From assembly GCA_951394045.1 (NCBI GenBank), contig OX595989.1:3038001-3102000 (forward strand): 64,000 bases of DNA. The letters run 5' to 3'. This document shows, piece after piece, positions 1-8,371 of this stretch. Numbering within the stretch: position 1 is the first letter of the stretch; each line of letters starts with the position of its first letter. This DNA is from Nitzschia sp. DOCU1 (taxonomy: Eukaryota; Bacillariophyta; Bacillariophyceae; Bacillariales; Bacillariaceae). The notes below the pieces were generated by a model that searched no databases, was not told the DNA's origin, and saw only the letters and a list, made by a program, of their open reading frames with translations. Both the position numbers and the translations under genes were made by a program.

Positions 1-686
1 GAGTCAGCAGACGACCGCCCTAAACTCTTGGGGGCCCTCCATGCTGATGACCATGGCAAGAAGTGTTTAGTTCTTGACCTCGATGAAACCCTTGTACACT
101 CAAGTTTCCGTGCGGTGCCAAACGCCGATTTTGTCATTCCTGTCCAGGTACGTTCACTCTTGCGCAGGCTCTCCCCGTTCCTTTTAGGAGTTTGCACTAA
201 CCTTTTTACGCTCTTCAGATTGAAGATGTTGTTCATTTTGTTTATGTTGCTAAGCGTCCTGGTGTCGATGAATTTCTTATTGAAATGGCAAAGCATTATG
301 AAATTGTTATATACACTGCCAGTCTCAACAAGTATGCCGATCCGCTACTCGATTTGCTTGATCCCAAGCGCGTCATTAGAACACGGCTGTTCCGCGAATC
401 CTGCGTCTACTACGAAGGAAATTATGTCAAGGACTTGAGTTTGCTCGACCGTGACCTAAGGGATACAATCATCATTGATAACTCCCCCAGCTCTTACATG
501 TTCCACCCAGAAAACGCCATTGACTGCTCCTCGTTCATTGACGATCCAAGGGACCGGGAGCTCGACCAAATTGGCGCATTCCTGAAAGGAATCAAGGACA
601 TTGATGATGTCCGCGGAATCTGCCCGCAATGGAGGGACTGGCCTCTGGTTGATGTGGGCCGCAAGCGCCTAGAAAAGGCAAGATGA
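1..686 (+). CDS. CTD small phosphatase-like protein (FCP1/SCP1, HAD family), 5' partial
   Basis: A protein phosphatase of the FCP1/SCP1 type, which in other eukaryotes removes phosphate from the RNA polymerase II CTD or from Ser/Thr sites of other proteins. The reading frame is open to the left edge, so the true start is outside the window. Exons are 1-147 and 219-686, with a 71-nt GT-AG intron at 148-218 in phase 0; joined they give 204 visible residues. The HAD signature [10 protein letters not shown] lies near residue 26, followed by a second motif around [11 protein letters not shown] and the motif [10 protein letters not shown], which together are diagnostic of the NIF/FCP1 domain. The domain is complete to its usual end ([14 protein letters not shown]). 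No BRCT domain follows, so it is SCP-like rather than FCP1-like. Substrate is not shown by the sequence. Confidence 0.9.
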
Positions 687-948
687 TAATGTTCAGTGCG
701 CCTCGGTAGGGTGCGAAATATTCTTGTTGTAGTCCATCTTTGCGCTAAAATGATTTCGGATGACGCCAAATCTCCCGGTCATAACTATATGTCGACAGTG
801 ATAGACTTTTTGGCGATGTAATAAACGAAACGTTCAAGTGACTGCAACTTCTCTAGTCCTAGTAGTAAAGAAATGCTAGCTTTTTAGAGCTGGAAAGGCG
901 CTTATGGCTGTGCTCTCAACGGGTGTCCCAAATACTGTGCCAACGCTG

Positions 949-1686
949 TTAAAATCCAACCCATTTTGCGGCTATGAAGTTGATTGGCCTGGGAAGATGG
1001 TCGGGGCCCGCAAGATATTCCTTGATCTTTGGCAATTCTTCCACTCGTTTCATATAAGCAAGCAAGTCGTCCGTGATAACGGACTTGGTCTCTTCCGATC
1101 CCAGATCATCTTGAATCGCGCACAACTTATGCAAGACACAGTAGAGCTTGAAATCATCAATCCTAGGAGCGTCCCCATTTAGGAAGGGCGCCCCACCCGC
1201 TTGGATCAGTTCCGAAAACGTGGCCAGCATTGCGGGCGCGTCATTCTTGTACCAGTTCAAGACCGCGGCGGCATCCTGCAAGTAACATAGCCTCCAAATA
1301 GTCAACTCAATGTCTGTCAAGTGATCACACACATAATCAGTCATCGGTTCGTTCGGTGAGACAAACCCATATTTTCGAGCAATAAAGCGAAGAATACTAT
1401 TGGTTTGCGCTATCTTGACGTCTCCGTCGATAATATACGGAAGATTGGGAAAGGGAAGGAGCTTGGACAACTTGCCCTGCTTGGCAGCAGGATACGCCTT
1501 GTTGAAGTCAGGACTCGCTGGGTCACCGCCTTCGATCCGTATTTCCTCAAAGTCGACACCGGCATAGACCAGAGCCATTCGAATCGGGAGGCACAGCCCC
1601 ACAATATTCCAGTACACCAGGGTCGGCTTGCCATCAACCATTTCGACTGGGATATCTTTCTCGTCCATTGTCACTTTCACAGTCAT
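949..1686 (-). CDS. glutathione S-transferase
   Basis: A soluble glutathione S-transferase of 245 residues without introns. The thioredoxin-like N-terminal domain covers about residues 20-105 (VYWNIVGLCLPIRMAL, then the cis-proline region LPFPNLPYIIDGDVKIAQT, where the QTNSILRFIA stretch contains the conserved Ser/Asn of the glutathione-binding helix). An all-helical C-terminal domain follows to about 225. The tyrosine in VYWN is the likely catalytic residue of a mu/sigma-type enzyme. The first ATG is used and no presequence is seen, so a cytosolic place is likely. It conjugates glutathione to electrophiles or acts as a peroxidase; the substrate cannot be read from the sequence. It points toward the phosphatase gene end (convergent), with 262 nt between. 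Confidence 0.88.
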   Translation of the reverse strand: MTVKVTMDEKDIPVEMVDGKPTLVYWNIVGLCLPIRMALVYAGVDFEEIRIEGGDPASPDFNKAYPAAKQGKLSKLLPFPNLPYIIDGDVKIAQTNSILRFIARKYGFVSPNEPMTDYVCDHLTDIELTIWRLCYLQDAAAVLNWYKNDAPAMLATFSELIQAGGAPFLNGDAPRIDDFKLYCVLHKLCAIQDDLGSEETKSVITDDLLAYMKRVEELPKIKEYLAGPDHLPRPINFIAAKWVGF

Positions 1687-1984
1687 CTTGAGTTTCTTCG
1701 TTGTCCTTTTACTTCTTCCGCGATGGCTGGGGTGTCAGCTACTATACCTGACTTTCAATTCAATGAGATACTATCTGCTATGCGTTAGTTCCATACGGGG
1801 GGACCCGACGAAAGATTCGAAATCACGACATCGCTGCCAGTCATCCCGATGCTCGGATCGGAACCGCGGTCTTTTGTATCCTTGAAGAACACGGTGTTCG
1901 CGGGCAAGGGGCTCTTTACAAGAATTTTCAAGTGCACCTGTTCGTTCCTTTGGGCACAGACCGGCATAGTTTTATCAAAACGTA

Positions 1985-1996
1985 TTTATATATTTG
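1985..1996 (+). promoter_or_regulatory. TATA-like box upstream of the permuted tRNA-Cys
   Basis: TTTATATATTTG ends 30 nt before the tRNA 3' half. The 5S rRNA gene in this window has TTTATATTTG beginning 30 nt upstream of its start (53482-53491, minus strand). The likeness suggests a shared Pol III upstream element and predicts transcription starting near 2015, that is before the 3' half of the tRNA. Confidence 0.5.
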
Positions 1997-2026
1997 AATA
2001 ATTTTAGTCGAGCAGACAAGCGCTGT

Positions 2027-2104
2027 TCAATTGGTCCCCCGTTCGATTCGGGGTGTGTGCTGTCTTGGCACACATAGCTCAGAGGTAGAGCGGTTGATTG
2101 CAGA
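2027..2104 (+). tRNA. circularly permuted tRNA-Cys(GCA): 3' half precedes 5' half
   Basis: The 3' half is at 2027-2061: anticodon-stem strand TCAAT, variable loop TGGTC, T arm CCCCG-TTCGATT-CGGGG, acceptor strand TGTGTGC and discriminator T. A 6-nt spacer follows (2062-2067). The 5' half is at 2068-2104: acceptor strand GCACACA, TA, D arm GCTC-AGAGGTA-GAGC, G26, anticodon-stem strand GTTGA and loop TTGCAGA with anticodon GCA. Joined in the normal order the halves make a 72-nt tRNA: acceptor 7/7, D stem 4/4, T stem 5/5, and anticodon stem 5/5 with one G-U. U33, the TTC of the T loop and U73 (an identity base of tRNA-Cys) are present. Seven Ts follow the 5' half and no normal-order copy is seen here. 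Permuted tRNA genes are established in Cyanidioschyzon, prasinophytes and nucleomorphs. Function here is inferred. The exact join is ambiguous because the halves share a TC. Confidence 0.85.
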
Positions 2105-2109
2105 TCGTC

Positions 2110-2116
2110 TTTTTTT
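2110..2116 (+). terminator. Pol III terminator (T7) after the tRNA 5' half
   Basis: Seven consecutive T residues begin 6 nt after the anticodon-loop end of the 5' half. Their place, after the second piece rather than after the 3' half, fits transcription of the permuted order as one unit. Confidence 0.6.
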
Positions 2117-2688
2117 GCGTTTTGCTCTGTTGCACGGTTCTCTGCTAATTGATAACATCATGCATCCCCACTAAACACTACCCAAACACCATACTCTACT
2201 GTAACTAAAGAACACGAAGGAGTCCCTCTAGTAGACATCCTACCGGTACATCAGGCCGGTAGACAGCTAGAAACCAAGAAGCATCATGTTGCGTGGTCCT
2301 ATTTATCTTAGAAATGCCATCGGCCGACTAATCACCTTTTATAAGATATTGAGGACCGACATATTACAGGAAAGATAGAACTGCGAAGAGCTACCAGGTA
2401 CGATGGAGATTGATGTGGCTACCAGTATCCTTTTTCTTCATCCGGCACCCACCTGAACTTTGCCTCCCTGACGACTGATTCGACTACGGCCACCCGAGAA
2501 CAGAGAGAAGCACGAATGAAAAGACAGGGGGAATAGGCTTCTTGGAAATTCATATTTCTACTAGGTCGTGCTAAAGTCAGACCCGCCGAGCACAATCAAG
2601 CTGACGAAGTGACAGGACGTATACTAGATTGCGTCTCTTGCTTTGCTTGATTACAAAGATTTCTTAGGATTACTTTTTGCTGCGATAT
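2117..2688. other. non-coding stretch
   Basis: No convincing gene, RNA or repeat seen. It contains the unmarked 5' region of the membrane-protein gene that follows. Confidence 0.5.
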
Positions 2689-3546
2689 ATGATGATGCGT
2701 CCATCTGTCAAAGCCGCGTTCGAGATTGCGCTTCATGCAGCACTTTTATCAGTACCAATCTTTCTGAGTGCGGTGCTTCATGCCTCAGACTCTTTATACC
2801 GTCAAGTTCCCACCAATGAATCCGAATTGAGCAGTAACATTACCACATTCGGGTTTGGGCTTCGTCATTTCAGCATCCTCTACAACGAAACGACCGAAGA
2901 AGAAGACATTCGTTTCTCGGACGAACAACAAGAGGCCCTCGGTTCGAATTACCTTACAGCTCACACAGCGTATCACGTCTTGAACGGTCTCATGTGGATC
3001 TGTTTGATCTTGCCTGTAATCGTCTCCATGCACAATCGCTGGCGCAGAAATACTGCACCTTTGCTTGCAATGTCGCAGCTTGCAACGTCCCTTGGCACAG
3101 TCTATATTCCGTGGATGATTGTGTTGACTCTGCTCATGGCCGTTCCCTTTGCCCTTCTTTCTCAATCGAATCTTTGCGGCCCCAGTTATCTCCAGCTTGG
3201 ATATGCCATCGAAGACGCTGGTCACCATGATGAGGACTTGGAGGGCACTTATGCAATTACCCACTCGGATATCCCTGCCAAATGCGAGATCGGAGCGAGT
3301 AGCATTGGATTCATAGCAGGCACCGTTGCTTGGCCCCTTGTCTTGTTGATGCAAGCTAACATACTCTGTCGCCGTGGCCACAAACTCGAGCTCAATCACC
3401 AACTCGCCATTGTCTTGGATCGCAAGAACTTTGATGTCAAGGAGTGCTCGCTTGACGGATCAGAGAAGGAGTTGGCCGACGATGAAACGTCTTACAGCGA
3501 CAGTGATGCTGGAAACGAATCACTGGGTGGCATCCGGTATATATAG
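2689..3546 (+). CDS. four-helix membrane protein of unknown function
   Basis: A 285-residue protein that I do not recognise. The first ATG of the frame (three Met codons in a row) is taken as the start. Four hydrophobic segments are visible: near residues 10-30 (LLSVPIFLSAVLHA), 105-123 (LMWICLILPVIVSM), 143-164 (IPWMIVLTLLMAVPFALL) and 215-236 (GFIAGTVAWPLVLLMQA). The first loop carries two N-glycosylation sequons (NESE and NETT) and is acidic, so it is probably outside the cytosol. The tail after the last helix is acidic and Ser-rich. The last 40 codons and the stop are repeated, in diverged form, just downstream (3578-3725). Confidence 0.75.
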   Translation: MMMRPSVKAAFEIALHAALLSVPIFLSAVLHASDSLYRQVPTNESELSSNITTFGFGLRHFSILYNETTEEEDIRFSDEQQEALGSNYLTAHTAYHVLNGLMWICLILPVIVSMHNRWRRNTAPLLAMSQLATSLGTVYIPWMIVLTLLMAVPFALLSQSNLCGPSYLQLGYAIEDAGHHDEDLEGTYAITHSDIPAKCEIGASSIGFIAGTVAWPLVLLMQANILCRRGHKLELNHQLAIVLDRKNFDVKECSLDGSEKELADDETSYSDSDAGNESLGGIRYI

Positions 3547-3577
3547 GATATACAACAGCTGCCCCCGGCAGAGTTAA
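3421..3577 (+). repeat. tandem duplication, copy 1 (3' end of the membrane-protein gene)
   Basis: This segment, from the last 40 codons through the stop and the following GGATATA, is repeated in diverged form immediately downstream. Both copies share the block around GACGATRAAAC and the string GGTATATATAGGATATA. The period is about 157 nt. Confidence 0.75.
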
Positions 3578-3730
3578 TGCAGGAACTTCGATATCGATCA
3601 GTTTTCGATTGATGGATCAGAAAAGGATGCGGCCGACGATAAAACCTCTTGCAGTGACAGCGATGGGGCAAACAAACCACTGGTTTGCACCCGGTATATA
3701 TAGGATATAAAGCAGCTGCTTCAGGGCACA
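3578..3730 (+). repeat. tandem duplication, copy 2 (decayed 3' end of the membrane-protein gene)
   Basis: A diverged second copy of the segment at 3421-3577. In frame it still reads an acidic tail similar to the gene's C-terminus and ends at the same TATATATAG stop, but it has no gene of its own upstream. Differences are mostly substitutions, so it is an old local duplication. Confidence 0.75.
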
Positions 3731-4777
3731 AATACAAGCATTGAATACCCTTCATTGGGCACCAAACTGTAGCATTCTTGTCCGTGTCTATGTTGCTGCC
3801 ACCAATGACGGATTCCCGCTCAGACTGGTCGAACGCGGCAAGATGATTCGTTTGAGGTTGCACCCTTTTCTTGTCGAGTTCTTGTGCATTCAAATCGTTT
3901 GCACCACACGTTTTCGTGGACGATCGGAGAGAAACGCGTTGGAAACGGATGGCGACGACGGATTCGTGTGGAGAGTTCATGTAGTAATTTCGACTGGAAG
4001 CGTGGCATGAAAGCATGGGTCGATAGCCGGAAATGTGAATATTAGTGGTCTTAGCCAACTTGGTTCAATCGAAAGAGACGTAATACGGTGTCGAATGCGG
4101 AGTCAATGGACAACATTTGAATAGGCGGACACAGCTCCATGGGCAATCTGGATGGAAGACTGCTGTCGATAGACAGCATCCAATACATGATGTCAACAAG
4201 ACCAGCTCTGGTAGATGGATACAAGGAAAGCAAGTGAAACCTTGCTATCTGCCGTATGTGTGTCGGCGGTCTTTGCTGCATTGTGGTGTGAATCGTCGGA
4301 TGAACAACGGGAATTTGGAGCCTCATTTTTTCCTTGACGCCGCATTGGACACCAAGAAGGAGTGTCACCCTACGTGGCGCAAAAAAATCATTTGCCACCC
4401 ACTTGGACGAATGTTGCTCGAGGTCCGACCTCGCAATAACGGCCGTCCGTTGGCTCGCGTTAAACGTCTTGGCAGGTAAATTGTGTAACATAGGCGAAAA
4501 ATAGGCACGCTTCCGACGCACATGAATCGAAACACATGAAAATTTCTGCATGGCGATCAATCGCGAAAAAACGCGGAACTCCGCCTATTTCAATCCTGCC
4601 ATCGCCCATTTGGAACACGAGACGAAGTCTTGCGTACACACCACGCGGAATAGGATAGGTAGGCAGGGCAAATAGGCTTTTGTTAGTTCCTTTTCGCATG
4701 CATACTTTCAAAAGACTCAACTCATTCTTTACACAGCATCGACTTTTATTGCTTGCGAAGCAAACAACCCTGGCATC
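3731..4777. other. non-coding stretch
   Basis: Open frames of up to about 170 codons occur here on both strands but show no domain or typical composition. I see no supported gene. Confidence 0.45.
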
Positions 4778-6091
4778 ATGAACGCCATGGTCGACACTAC
4801 GAACCTTCCTGCTCCGACGGGGGCATCCGAAAGGAAAAACAATTTTTGGGCACGTTTGCTAATGAAAGAGCCAGAAGTCTCGAAACCTGCAGAGGTGATT
4901 GAAACCAGTGAAGACCTTCCCCTTCTTAGTACCCCTGAAAATCCTGTTATCGAACAAGCAGAATTTACAAAGGCGGTAGAAGAATCGGTTTCTACAGATA
5001 TTCATCCAGCGGAGCAAGAAGTTGCTATGGATTCGACTCCTGCTACTTCTCCTCAAATACTGGAAGCCGAAGGAGATCCAACAGAACGCGCAAAGGAGTG
5101 GAACCTTGTCACGGCGCCATCATCGGAAGGAGAGCCTTCAGTAGTCTCCGAAGAAGAAAAGGAAGCACAAACACACGTGCCTCAGGAGGAACAAGTTATG
5201 GATTTAGATTTGGACGGTACAGACCTTTCTTCATCGGAAGAAGATGAGGATTCGCAACTTGAAGGTGAATCTCCTTCTCCGATTTCAGTGGAGAACTTTC
5301 AAGAATTTCGGCAGCAAGAGCAAGAAGAAGCCTTGAAGGAAAGCGCGAAAAATCCCGATGGACCGATGGAGATCCTTCGAAAGGGGGCCGTCGCTGCTTT
5401 GGGTGGAACCATGGTGGTCACGGGACTAATTATGATCCCCTTACCTACACCTTTCGGAGTTGTGGTGGCAAGTTCTGGGATGGCTGTGCTGGGAGCTGAG
5501 TTTGATAGTGCTCGGAAACTAAATGACAAGATTACTACAGAAACAAAGAAGCACTGGGTGCCGTTCCGGGACAAGCTGATTCACAGCATCGAAGAAATGG
5601 AAGGGGAAGGCAAACCGACTTGCATTGGAGGTAAAGAGGCAGAGCAAGGCGAGAACGAAGACGACGTCAACGTGGACGTTTATGACAAAGCTCTTGCTGC
5701 GTCCTTGGAGTATATGAATGAAGCGGAACGAAAGCGGCAAGAGGCACTCGCCAAGGAACGGGAGAAGGCTAGGCAGCAATCCTCTTGGAAACGAGGCACC
5801 GGGGCCTTTCTTTCTAAGACGTTGGTTCCTCTTCTAAGGCGAGACAAGGAAGGATCTGAAGCTAGTTCGGTTCCAGACGCTGATCTCACCGTTCAAAGTG
5901 ATATGGAGACTTCGTCGGAGATCGACCAGACAGAAGTACAGGATGCTGTAGAAACCACAACATCTGGTCTCGCTGATCCTCCAACCGAGACAGAAGAGGA
6001 GATTCTCTCCCAGCCAGTGGTTTCTCACGTCGAGAATACTACTGAGTCTACCATTCCTACTCAAAGTGTCGCTGCCGTTGAGTGTCTGTAG
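4778..6091 (+). CDS. acidic protein with a PGPGW-like glycine-rich hydrophobic core
   Basis: A 437-residue single-exon protein. Residues 1-185 are acidic and low in complexity (Glu/Ser/Pro-rich). A hydrophobic, glycine-rich block lies at about 198-245 and contains TGLIMIPLPTPFGVVVASSG followed by MAVLGAEF. This resembles the core of bacterial PGPGW-type small membrane proteins (G-x-G-x-IPLP-GP-G, then GL..L..EF). Residues 250-340 are charged and probably helical (EAERKRQEALAKEREKARQQ), and the tail is again acidic. The block may be one or two membrane-embedded hairpins with both long tails on the same side. Function unknown; the family likeness is by eye. Confidence 0.75.
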   Translation: MNAMVDTTNLPAPTGASERKNNFWARLLMKEPEVSKPAEVIETSEDLPLLSTPENPVIEQAEFTKAVEESVSTDIHPAEQEVAMDSTPATSPQILEAEGDPTERAKEWNLVTAPSSEGEPSVVSEEEKEAQTHVPQEEQVMDLDLDGTDLSSSEEDEDSQLEGESPSPISVENFQEFRQQEQEEALKESAKNPDGPMEILRKGAVAALGGTMVVTGLIMIPLPTPFGVVVASSGMAVLGAEFDSARKLNDKITTETKKHWVPFRDKLIHSIEEMEGEGKPTCIGGKEAEQGENEDDVNVDVYDKALAASLEYMNEAERKRQEALAKEREKARQQSSWKRGTGAFLSKTLVPLLRRDKEGSEASSVPDADLTVQSDMETSSEIDQTEVQDAVETTTSGLADPPTETEEEILSQPVVSHVENTTESTIPTQSVAAVECL

Positions 6092-6903
6092 CATATTTGT
6101 TGATAATAGCAGCTATATTGTGTCGTCGTCCTTACAGCGAAAAATCTACTACTATTAGTCCCCTCATCATGTCATTAGACGACTCCAGATTCTCGAGAAC
6201 TTTCTAACTGAATTTCCAAGTGTGCTTTTGTGTCTCCAGAAGCGGAACCTTCCGCGGCGTGGGGACAAGGAGGGGCACCTCTGTCGCAGAACTGGAAGTG
6301 GTACATGCCCAATGGTGCCAGTTTCGCCGAGAATACTACTCTTGGAGTATAATTCGAGCAACACAGAGTACGCACTATCTACCGGTAGTTAGCTACTACC
6401 TTGACCATCGGAGAGGATTGCGCTATCCAAACCCCAGGTACATGTATTACATTAAATCCACCACGCTGATGAAACATTCGTATCTGGTATACTATCGAGC
6501 TTACAGCTGGGTGTAGTAGTTAACTTGCCCCTTCTGGCCCCCTCTGGACGAGCCAGCTATAGCAGAGCACTATGGGGTAGGAGAATAGTAATAGCTTATC
6601 GCGGCGGGAGCACGCCTACTGACTGTAAAGCTCTACCTCTCGGCACTGTAGCGTGTATGTATTTCAGCAGCAAGCATCAGTCGAGCTAGTCAACTTGTTA
6701 CCCTTTCTTCTTCATCGCTTCCTCCACGATAGATGTTGCATTTGGGCATTCATCCTCCTCAATATCTGCCAACAGATCGACGTAAATCGTTTGCCCCAGG
6801 CTGGCATAGTACTGTACGGTTATTGAAAATCCCTGCGATCATTGCGACTTCAAAAGAGACGGAGATTCAGTTCGGCTCAAAGCCTATCTGGTGTCGCAAT
6901 ATT
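6092..6903. other. non-coding stretch
   Basis: No supported gene or RNA. A reading frame begins at 6733 in frame with the proteasome-like gene, but the signal peptide at 6904 argues that the later ATG is the true start. Confidence 0.5.
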
Positions 6904-7761
6904 ATGAGGGTGTTGTCACCGGCACCTCGGATAGCATGGTTGCTTCTACTTCTGTTTCTTCTTCCAGTCCCGTCCCAGTCGGCTCATTCTCGACGACGGA
7001 TAGTCATCGTGAGAGAGAAGGACATCTATGATCGGGTCATTACCGACTTTTCTCCGGACGGTCGCTTATCACAAGTCGAATATGGGATGGAGGCGTCCCG
7101 CCGAGGATCCGCCATCGCTGCGGCCATTACAAGCGCCGGTATTTGCTTAATTATCCAGAATTCCTCGTTTGGCAAAATGCACCGAATAGATCATCACATT
7201 TGGTTGGTGACAACTGGTCTCTCGGGGGATGCTCGAATCTTGGCCCGACAATTACGCGTTGGATGTCAACAACACCGAGAAGAATACGAGGAGGCTCCCA
7301 CCACGGAAGAAGTGGCTCGCATGGCGGGACAGTATCAACATTATTTAACACGATCTGGAGGAATACGCCCGCTGGGGTGTACTGCCTTGGTACTGGGCAT
7401 CGATCCCGTCGCCGACGGAGAAATCCAAATTGGAATGCCCAGAATCTTTCAGACAGATCCTGGCGGCATTGTGGAAGCTATCACTAGTCATTGCGCGGCA
7501 GGCAAGGGATGCGATGTCATTGCCAAAGAGCTCGGGTCGATAGTTGCAAGCCATTCCAAGGAGAGTCCCACCACCAGTAGTTTGTCGCGCCTAGCATTGA
7601 AAATGGTGCAGAGCGTACTTGGAAAGCTATCTGATCCGAAAACGGTGGACGTGTGGACTATTGAGCCTCAACGGGGGAAGCGGGGTGGTATGCTAGCGAC
7701 GTGCTATCAAAAAGTGGACCGAGATGGTGCGTCGACGATGATTCGGGATCGTACTGACTAG
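6904..7761 (+). CDS. proteasome subunit alpha-like protein with an N-terminal signal peptide
   Basis: A 285-residue protein of the 20S proteasome alpha fold. The alpha-subunit N-terminal signature FSPDGRLSQVEYGMEAS lies at about residues 49-65. The Ntn-hydrolase core follows, with GCTALVLGID and FQTDPGGIVEA. Before it, residues 1-27 are a clear signal peptide (short basic start, LLLLLFLLP core, SQSA cleavage site). Ordinary alpha subunits begin a few residues before the signature and have no such leader. An in-frame upstream ATG at 6733 would give 57 more residues but bury the signal. Alpha subunits are not catalytic; they form the outer ring. The residue after the predicted cut is His, not the Phe expected for import into the diatom plastid stroma, so the ER, secretory path or periplastidal space are the candidates. 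Confidence 0.8.
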   Translation: MRVLSPAPRIAWLLLLLFLLPVPSQSAHSRRRIVIVREKDIYDRVITDFSPDGRLSQVEYGMEASRRGSAIAAAITSAGICLIIQNSSFGKMHRIDHHIWLVTTGLSGDARILARQLRVGCQQHREEYEEAPTTEEVARMAGQYQHYLTRSGGIRPLGCTALVLGIDPVADGEIQIGMPRIFQTDPGGIVEAITSHCAAGKGCDVIAKELGSIVASHSKESPTTSSLSRLALKMVQSVLGKLSDPKTVDVWTIEPQRGKRGGMLATCYQKVDRDGASTMIRDRTD

Positions 7762-8371
7762 CCTAGAGTGTTGCTACTATAACCGACATTATCAATGATA
7801 GACTGCACTTGCGAGAGGGCATGAACGTTTGAATGGATCGCTAGTTGAGCTGACCCATCGATCCGTTCGACGAAGTCCCTTTTAGTCCTGTAGTTGCACA
7901 CGGCCTAAAATTTCATTTTAAAATAGTCAGAGGTGAAAACAGTTTCACTAGTCATTAAGTGTGGGGTGTTGATGCCACAGGGATGGTTCGATGTGTTGCT
8001 ATGAGTTATGAGAATGTAGTGGTGTGAGAGGCTTGAATTAGAGTATCCTTCAGCGACACTCGAACTGAATTCGCACCATAAGCGGCTACGCGGATTGATC
8101 CAACCGCGGTCCTAACAAAAATTGCGATGTGCCGTTCGCAATGTCGACCGCCACTGACGCCAAGGAGAATGTCCATCCTTACTAGTACCCAGAGAAAGTC
8201 GGATCGCTGTCCCATGGTGTCGAGTGCAACGGTCTCGGACTGAAGTCTGGTCTACGGCGTGCCTTGCCCTCCCCCCGAGTTCGAGGCAGGTGTTGCTCGT
8301 TCTCAACATTCGATGGAGAGTCCCAAGACAGAGATGTGGGTGTATGGGGTTGTCAAGTCATCTAGTCGAAG
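7762..8371. other. non-coding stretch
   Basis: Intergenic space between two convergent genes. No gene or RNA seen. Confidence 0.5.

Noticed and set aside
2027..2104. Reading the tRNA halves as leftovers of two separate decayed tRNAs
   Set aside because: All 7 acceptor pairs and both other cross-half features (anticodon stem, U73 with GCA anticodon) still match, and promoter and terminator are placed for the permuted order. Decayed fragments would not keep this. It stays as the alternative to test.
2794..3402. A 202-codon open frame on the minus strand
   Set aside because: It lies wholly opposite the membrane-protein gene, whose helices and sequons are convincing; no domain in the antisense frame.
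4051..4560. A 169-codon minus-strand open frame in the gap before 4778
   Set aside because: No domain, no compositional order, and overlapping open frames on the other strand; likely chance.
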